Below, piece after piece: positions 1 to 3,559 of a stretch of DNA of 6,254 nucleotides (position 1 is the first letter of the stretch; each line of letters begins with the position of its first letter). A model generated the notes under the pieces. It saw only the letters and a program-made list of their open reading frames with translations. It was not told where the DNA came from and did not search any database. The DNA is taken from positions 1 through 6,254 of the forward strand of contig QMOF01000137.1 of the NCBI GenBank assembly GCA_003650185.1, read 5' to 3'. Made by a program: the position numbers and the translations under genes. Origin of the DNA: Chloroflexota bacterium. Lineage in GTDB: Bacteria; Chloroflexota; Dehalococcoidia; UBA2247; RBG-13-53-26.

Positions 1-1
1 G

Positions 2-40
2 GCTGAGCGGCTGTTAGACTGGGCAGCCGCACGGCCGTGA
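2..40 (+). CDS. Possible 3' end of an upstream gene (12 codons and stop)
   Basis: The frame entering at base 2 reads AERLLDWAAARP and stops with TGA at 38-40. It has an amphipathic, helix-like composition. The other two plus frames stop within the first 15 bases. A strong hairpin begins 20 nt after this stop, the usual place for a transcript end. Twelve codons cannot identify a protein, and the run could be chance in GC-rich DNA. Confidence 0.25.
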   Translation, partial: AERLLDWAAARP

Positions 41-60
41 ACCAAGCGCGCCGTCCCGCG

Positions 61-101
61 TGGTGGAAGCCAGGCGCCTCCCCGGGCGCTTGCTTCCACC
101 A
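61..101 (+). terminator. Strong hairpin, candidate terminator of the upstream transcript
   Basis: Bases 61-70 (TGGTGGAAGC) are the exact reverse complement of 92-101. Inside, 74-78 (GCGCC) pair with 85-89, and A72-T91 and G73-T90 extend the stem. The result is about 17 pairs with one bulged C (71) and a six-base loop. There is no T-run on either side, so this is not a canonical intrinsic terminator. It could instead act as a stem-loop that stabilises a 3' end, or terminate in a lineage that does not need U-tracts. Confidence 0.45.
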
Positions 102-131
102 TCGGGTGGTCTGCTGGGCTGGGACAATAGG

Positions 132-161
132 TCACGAGCTCACGAGAACCCAAGCCGGCTT
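132..161. promoter_or_regulatory. Short direct repeat and palindrome next to the gene 1 -35 box
   Basis: TCACGAG occurs at 132-138 and again at 140-146, a spacing of 8 bp. The perfect palindrome AAGCCGGCTT occupies 152-161 and abuts the -35 hexamer at 162. This is where an operator would sit, but short palindromes are common in GC-rich DNA and no known regulator site is recognised. Confidence 0.2.
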
Positions 162-191
162 TTGACACACGAACGGCGAGGCAGGTAATAT
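162..191 (+). promoter_or_regulatory. Sigma70-type promoter for gene 1 (and probably gene 2)
   Basis: A perfect TTGACA -35 lies at 162-167, then an 18-nt spacer, then TAATAT (4 of 6 matches to TATAAT) at 186-191. Transcription would start near base 198. That excludes the upstream ATG at 190 from the message and supports one of the downstream start codons of gene 1. The call rests on two hexamers only. Confidence 0.45.
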
Positions 192-345
192 GATCCAGCA
201 GTCGCGTGCCCTTTCGGCTCCGTTGGACTTGCCGTCGCCGTTCGGCGGGCCAGCGCTTGGCTGCACCGGCAACGGTCTGTCGTGGGGACTGGTGGCCGCC
301 GTAGTGCGGCGTTGCTCGAGATTGATGATTGCTTCAAGAGCGCCC

Positions 346-363
346 GGGAGTGGGGCAGGGGTG
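346..363 (+). promoter_or_regulatory. Ribosome binding site that decides the gene 1 start
   Basis: GGGAG at 346-350 stands 10 nt before a GTG at 361. Starting there places a short basic stretch (GRR) directly before the hydrophobic signal core. The in-frame alternatives are ATG 325, which has no good Shine-Dalgarno, and ATG 190, which has GAGG at 178-181 but lies upstream of the expected transcription start and would give an unusual n-region of about 60 residues. Confidence 0.4.
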
Positions 364-1650
364 AGTGTCGGCCGCAGGTTGGCTCTCGTAGCATGCGCGT
401 TCGCGGCCATGACGGTGCTCTGCTTGAGCATTTCTCTGCCTGCCGCGGGGCAGAGTTGCCATCTTTACGCTGCCACCGGCCCCCAGTATCAGGGCACCGC
501 AGACACGGAAAGGGTGTTTGGATATACTTCAATGGCAATCGCCCCAAACGGAACGGTCCACATCGCCTGTGGCGGGAAGAAGCTGGTATATGTGGCGTGG
601 GATGGCGAATCATGGTCCAGGCAGCAGGTTGAAGCCCAGGGAACGGGCGAGCACTGTTCCCTGGCGCTCGACGGCTCGGGCTACCCGGCCATCAGCTATC
701 ATGATTCCGTCAACAGCCACCTGAAGTACGCCCACTGGAATGGGTCCGCCTGGGACGTGGAGACAGTAGACAGCCAGGACTGGGCCGGCAAGTACACCTC
801 TCTGGCCTTCGATGCCCAGGGCCATCCCGCCATCAGCTACTACAAGGGTAGCTGGGACTACGACCTGAAGTACGCCCACTGGAACGGGTCCGCCTGGGAC
901 ATCGAGACGGTGGACGGCCCGGGCACCGTCGGCTGGCATAACTGCCTCGCCTTCGACGGCTCGGGCAGTCCTGCCATCAGCTATCATGATGCCCGCTACC
1001 ACAAGCTCAAGTACGCTTCCTGGGATGGGTCCGCCTGGGATATCGAGATAGCGGGCGAAATCGGTGGCGGCGACGCCTTCACCTCTCTGGCGTTCGATGA
1101 CTCGGGCAACCCGGCTATTAGCTGCTACCGCTCTTACGTCGGCTATGAGCTATGGTATGCCCACAGGGATGGGGCCTCCTGGAGTATCGAGGTAGTGGAC
1201 GACATGGCCTCCGCCCGCGACACTTCCCTTGCCTTCGATAGCTCGGGACACCCCGCCATCAGCTACTGCGACGGCGAACAGCGCGCCGTCAAGCTGGCCC
1301 GGTGGAATGGCGACTCGTGGAGCCGCGAGGTGGTGATCGAAGAGATAGGCAGCGGGTGGGATACTTCGCTTGCGTTCGATAGCTCAGGCTATCCGGTGGT
1401 CAGCTCTTATGGGGCCGTGGAGGACATGCTGAAGCTCAGCCGATGGGACGGCACTTCCTGGGCCGTCGAGACCCTGGAACGCGTGGCGGAGGACACCGGC
1501 GGTGGTCTCTTCGACTGCGCCTGCGGGCATGGTGCAAGGGTGACGTCAGCCCGGCTTATCGCAGGCGGAGCCATAGCCAGCCTGTGCTGTCTGACGGGCG
1601 TCTACATGGCCAGGAAAGCGGGCAAGCCAGGCAAGCAACAGAGAGTCTAG
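361..1650 (+). CDS. Secreted seven-repeat beta-propeller-like protein with C-terminal anchor tail (gene 1)
   Basis: The protein has 429 residues from GTG 361 (486 if started at ATG 190). Residues 2-30 form a signal peptide: a GRR n-region, a hydrophobic core LALVACAFAAMTVLCLSI, and a small-residue end PAAG. Seven repeats follow (residues 55-378), with the pattern TSLAFD-SG-PAISY, then LKYA-WNGSAW, then E-VD. Each suggests one four-stranded propeller blade. No catalytic motif is visible. The end carries GGGLFDCACG (380-389), a membrane helix (about 399-417) and a basic tail. That order suggests export, then retention at the membrane or cell surface. The likely role is binding or adhesion, and the ligand is unknown. 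Gene 2 follows after 24 nt and shares the tail, so the two are probably co-transcribed. I do not recognise a named gene. The reading frame is very secure, the start less so. Confidence 0.88.
   Translation: MSVGRRLALVACAFAAMTVLCLSISLPAAGQSCHLYAATGPQYQGTADTERVFGYTSMAIAPNGTVHIACGGKKLVYVAWDGESWSRQQVEAQGTGEHCSLALDGSGYPAISYHDSVNSHLKYAHWNGSAWDVETVDSQDWAGKYTSLAFDAQGHPAISYYKGSWDYDLKYAHWNGSAWDIETVDGPGTVGWHNCLAFDGSGSPAISYHDARYHKLKYASWDGSAWDIEIAGEIGGGDAFTSLAFDDSGNPAISCYRSYVGYELWYAHRDGASWSIEVVDDMASARDTSLAFDSSGHPAISYCDGEQRAVKLARWNGDSWSREVVIEEIGSGWDTSLAFDSSGYPVVSSYGAVEDMLKLSRWDGTSWAVETLERVAEDTGGGLFDCACGHGARVTSARLIAGGAIASLCCLTGVYMARKAGKPGKQQRV
523..1494 (+). repeat. Seven tandem blade repeats of 43-48 codons in gene 1
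   Basis: The TSLAF-like anchors begin at 526, 655, 796, 940, 1081, 1222 and 1363, spaced 43, 47, 48, 47, 47 and 47 codons apart. Each unit ends in a W-[ND]-G-x-[SA]-W hairpin, related to the DG-x-SW hairpin of the repeats in genes 2 and 3. Units 2 and 3 are the closest pair: bases 721-756 and 865-900 differ at one position in 36. Seven units equals the commonest beta-propeller ring size. Confidence 0.85.
1498..1647 (+). other. C-terminal sorting-like tail of gene 1 (GGGLFDCACG, helix, basic end)
   Basis: The last 50 residues are GGGLFDCACG, a polar linker, a hydrophobic helix containing SLCCLTGVYMA, and a basic end (RKAGKPGKQQRV). The order motif, membrane span, basic residues matches the three-part layout of known C-terminal sorting signals such as PEP-CTERM, GlyGly-CTERM and the cysteine-containing MYXO-CTERM. 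The motif itself does not match one I can name. A near-copy ends gene 2. Confidence 0.7.
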
Positions 1651-1653
1651 GGC

Positions 1654-1677
1654 AAGGAGGGCCTGCAAACAAACGTG
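1654..1677 (+). promoter_or_regulatory. Shine-Dalgarno and GTG start of gene 2
   Basis: A full AAGGAGG lies at 1654-1660, immediately after the gene 1 stop codon (1648-1650). It stands 14 nt before GTG 1675, a longer spacing than the usual 5-10 nt. No other in-frame start lies nearer. The next in-frame GTG (1753) would remove the basic n-region of the signal peptide, so 1675 is preferred. Confidence 0.55.
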
Positions 1678-3120
1678 ACTGACCACCGCCGGAGCCGGGC
1701 AGCACAGTCGTGTTCCGCTCGCCAGGGCACGGTATCATGCCGCCCAAAGGCAGTGGCGCTTGCCCTGGCCGTAGCTGTGCTTCTGCTTGGACTGACCAGC
1801 CCGCTACCGGTGCTGGCAGCAGCTACCGGTGGCTTCGACAACCCTCAGACCGGGCAACTGTCGGCCGAGCCGGGACACCTTTACAGCGTGTGGGGCTTCT
1901 CTCCGTCGGATGTATTTGCCGTGGGAGCGTCCGGCATCGTCCTCCGCTACGACGGGTCATCGTGGAATGAGATGAGCAGCGGCGTCTCCGTCCGGCTGTG
2001 GGGTGTCTGGGGTAGCTCGCCATCGGACGTCTTTGCCGTGGGAGCGTCCGGCACCATCGTTCACTACGACGGGTCTTCGTGGAATGCGGTGAGCAGCGGC
2101 ACCACCGACGACTTTCTCGGGGTTTGGGGCAATTCGGCCTCTGATGTTTTCGCTGTGGGGACTTCGGGCACCGTACTCCATTTCGACGGCGAATCGTGGA
2201 GCACGATGGACAGTGGTACTGCGAAAAGCCTCTGCGGCATCTGGGGCACCTCTCCGTCCAACGTCATTGCCACCGGTGACGATGGGGTCATCATCCGGTA
2301 CGACGGCGAATCGTGGCACCCGGAGGCCAGCGGGACCACTGCCTATCTCCACGGTGCATGGGGTACCTCTCCCTCGGACATATTCGTGGTGGGAGAGAGC
2401 GGCACCATCCTCCACTACGACGGCAGTTCGTGGACTGCCATGGACAGCGCTACCTCAGATTGGTACTGGTTGTATAGCGTCTGGGGCAGCTCTTCATCGG
2501 ATGTCTTCGTCGTGGGCCAGTCAAGCACTCTCCGGCACTTCGACGGCACCAACTGGACTCCGATGGACAGCGGGACAACGCCCGGCATCTGGGACGTCTG
2601 GGGCAGCTCTTCGTCGGATGTCTTCGCCGTTGGCAACCTGGGCACCATCATCCACTACGATGGTACTTCATGGAGCGTGCTCAGCGGGGCGGCAGTGGGC
2701 GTGGTGGTCAACTCGATCACCCCTTTTCGAGCCATCCAGGGCGAGACGCTCGATGTGACCATCATCGGCCACAATCTGACCGGGGCAACAGAAGTGTACC
2801 TTGGCGAGGATATCACCGTGAACAGCTACGCCGTGGAGAGCGCCAAACGGATAACGGCGAACATAACTATTGATGCAGACGCTTCTGCCGGGCCAAGGGA
2901 TGTATCGGTCACCACGGCCGAGGGCACCGGCACCTTGACTGATGGCTTCACCATCCAGGCCCGGCCTGAGGAAGGCGGAGGACTGTTTGACTGTAGCTGC
3001 GGTGAGGAGGAGACTAGTGTCCCGCCCGCTGGACTTGCCATCGGGATGACCCTCTCGGGGCTCTGCTGGGGCGCAGGCTACTACCTGGCCAGAAGGGCCC
3101 GGCCACCCACCAGAAGATAG
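1675..3120 (+). CDS. Secreted seven-bladed propeller plus IPT/TIG protein with C-terminal anchor tail (gene 2)
   Basis: The protein has 481 residues. A basic n-region and hydrophobic core (about 26-40), then PLPVLAAA, form a signal peptide with a rather long n-region. Residues 69-338 are seven repeats of about 39 residues with the pattern L-x-x-VWGSS-SDVFAVG-SGTI-HYDGSSW-x-M-SG, read as a seven-bladed propeller. The DGSSW hairpin resembles the Asp-box turn of BNR/sialidase propellers, but no sialidase active-site pattern is seen. Residues about 344-429 are an IPT/TIG immunoglobulin-like domain (VNSITP, QGETLDVTIIG, AEGTGTLTDGF). The end is GGGLFDCSCG (434-443), a membrane helix (about 452-472) and ARRARPPTRR. 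The protein is probably exported and anchored, with the propeller outermost on an Ig-like stalk. It sits behind gene 1 in a likely operon. No specific function or gene name can be assigned. Confidence 0.93.
   Translation: MTDHRRSRAAQSCSARQGTVSCRPKAVALALAVAVLLLGLTSPLPVLAAATGGFDNPQTGQLSAEPGHLYSVWGFSPSDVFAVGASGIVLRYDGSSWNEMSSGVSVRLWGVWGSSPSDVFAVGASGTIVHYDGSSWNAVSSGTTDDFLGVWGNSASDVFAVGTSGTVLHFDGESWSTMDSGTAKSLCGIWGTSPSNVIATGDDGVIIRYDGESWHPEASGTTAYLHGAWGTSPSDIFVVGESGTILHYDGSSWTAMDSATSDWYWLYSVWGSSSSDVFVVGQSSTLRHFDGTNWTPMDSGTTPGIWDVWGSSSSDVFAVGNLGTIIHYDGTSWSVLSGAAVGVVVNSITPFRAIQGETLDVTIIGHNLTGATEVYLGEDITVNSYAVESAKRITANITIDADASAGPRDVSVTTAEGTGTLTDGFTIQARPEEGGGLFDCSCGEEETSVPPAGLAIGMTLSGLCWGAGYYLARRARPPTRR
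1879..2688 (+). repeat. Seven tandem blade repeats of about 39 codons in gene 2
   Basis: Units start at residues 69, 108, 147, 186, 225, 266 and 305. All steps are 39 codons except one of 41, after a two-residue insertion (SDWYW) at the end of unit 5. Each unit has a VWG turn, a DVFAVG strand, a GTI-H-YDG strand and an SW strand. Units 1 and 2 remain similar in DNA: 1918-1983 and 2035-2100 match at 58 of 66 bases, which suggests fairly recent duplication or conversion. Confidence 0.9.
2704..2961 (+). other. IPT/TIG domain of gene 2
   Basis: About 86 residues begin VVVNSITP and end GTLTDGFTIQA, with VTIIGHNLTG and GPRDVSVTT between. These are hallmark spacings of the IPT/TIG immunoglobulin-like fold found in bacterial surface proteins. 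The gene 3 domain at 5339-5593 is a clear relative: both carry GPRDV-VTT-EGT-TL-DGFT. It is probably a stalk or spacer. Confidence 0.8.
2974..3117 (+). other. C-terminal sorting-like tail of gene 2 (GGGLFDCSCG, helix, basic end)
   Basis: The tail has 48 residues. GGGLFDCSCG differs from the gene 1 motif at one residue (S for A), and the helix and basic end share L-C-x3-G-x-Y-x-A-R-[KR]-A with gene 1. The two motif-coding segments differ by six synonymous codon changes and one amino-acid change, so the protein sequence looks selected rather than recently copied. Confidence 0.72.
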
Positions 3121-3126
3121 AGACCA

Positions 3127-3159
3127 GCCCGACTGCCGGACGGCTTCCGGCTATCGGGC
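3127..3159 (+). terminator. Hairpin just after gene 2, candidate operon terminator
   Basis: GCCCGA (3127-3132) pairs with TCGGGC (3154-3159), and GCCGG (3135-3139) pairs with CCGGC (3147-3151) across a 2x2 internal loop, leaving a seven-base loop. It starts 7 nt after the gene 2 stop codon. No T-tract follows, as with the hairpin at 61-101. Confidence 0.45.
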
Positions 3160-3180
3160 CTCACAGGCTGTCAAGGGCGC

Positions 3181-3211
3181 GGCTGGCACCGGTGGCCAGC
3201 CACCAGTGGTG
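3181..3211 (+). repeat. Further inverted repeats downstream of gene 2
   Basis: GGCTGGC (3181-3187) and GCCAGCC (3195-3201) are a perfect 7-bp inverted repeat around a seven-base loop. CACC (3201-3204) and GGTG (3208-3211) form a smaller one beside it. They may form part of the transcript end or be incidental. Confidence 0.3.
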
Positions 3212-3238
3212 AGAGGCGTCATACCTGCGGCGATGGCG

Positions 3239-3299
3239 TAACCGTTTTCTCACAAAAACGTAACCTTGAAACAACCCCTGCTCAACCTATTCTTAACCT
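3239..3299 (+). promoter_or_regulatory. Pho-box-like array: AACC repeats in exact 11-bp register upstream of gene 3
   Basis: YAACC begins at 3239, 3261, 3272, 3283 and 3294, all in one 11-bp phase with the 3250 position skipped, so every copy lies on the same DNA face. The last copy reads CTTAACCT (3292-3299) and the one before it CTCAACCT (3281-3288), with a 3-bp gap. From memory, the cyanobacterial Pho box is tandem (C/T)TTAACC(T/A) units with 3-bp spacers, and 11-bp direct repeats are typical of PhoB-type response regulators. I infer a binding site for a PhoB/OmpR-family regulator controlling gene 3. The unit at 3270-3277 is weak. Confidence 0.5.
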
Positions 3300-3313
3300 G
3301 GCTGTAAGGCCGC

Positions 3314-3319
3314 CATAAT
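3314..3319 (+). promoter_or_regulatory. -10 element for gene 3
   Basis: CATAAT matches TATAAT at 5 of 6 positions and lies in the most AT-rich part of the intergenic region. It stands 14 nt after the last phased repeat and has no good -35 at the right distance, as expected of a promoter driven by a Pho-type activator. A competing pair, TTGAAA (3266-3271) and TATTCT (3288-3293) with a 16-nt spacer, overlaps the array and cannot be excluded. Confidence 0.4.
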
Positions 3320-3325
3320 ATCATG

Positions 3326-3559
3326 TTGGCTGGGTGCTGATCGTCGCTGCTGTCGCATGGGGGGCCAGTCTCTGGGGGGCACAGGTGATGTGTTGCCCGG
3401 GTTCTCGCAGGGAACCGGCGTAAGCGCGAGGCATCTGTGTGAGTGGAGGCGGGTGTGCAAGTCCTGACTTTCTCAACCTGCGCGTGGCTTGTCCTTTGCC
3501 TGCCTTCGGCATTCGTGCCGTGAACCGCGGGTGAGCTGGTTGGCTGGTGCCCGAAGCCG
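3326..3559 (+). other. Long structured leader of gene 3, no gene seen
   Basis: If transcription starts near 3326, about 234 nt precede the gene 3 ATG. Hairpins can form at 3365-3375 (CCAG/CTGG), 3377-3398 (GGGCA/TGCCC, extended across a bulge), 3400-3416 (GGTTC/GAACC) and 3507-3520 (CGGCA, a TTCG loop, TGCCG). A 36-codon frame at 3357-3467 has no ribosome binding site and no protein-like character. I could not match a known riboswitch. Confidence 0.35.

Noticed and set aside
140..613. Overlapping minus-strand open frames opposite the start of gene 1
   Set aside because: The composition is rich in Arg, Pro and Ser, as expected of chance frames in GC-rich DNA, and there is no ribosome binding site or recognisable domain.
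2144..2758. A 204-codon plus-strand open frame inside gene 2
   Set aside because: It is an out-of-frame shadow of the 39-codon repeats. The repeat period keeps this frame open, and the in-frame reading carries the signal peptide, propeller and IPT domain.
3357..3467. A 36-codon small ORF in the gene 3 leader
   Set aside because: No Shine-Dalgarno precedes the ATG, and the peptide has no helix, cysteine pattern or other sign of selection.
3326..3559. A c-di-GMP or cobalamin riboswitch in the gene 3 leader
   Set aside because: I looked for the conserved cores of both classes and found no adequate match. The hairpins alone do not define a class.
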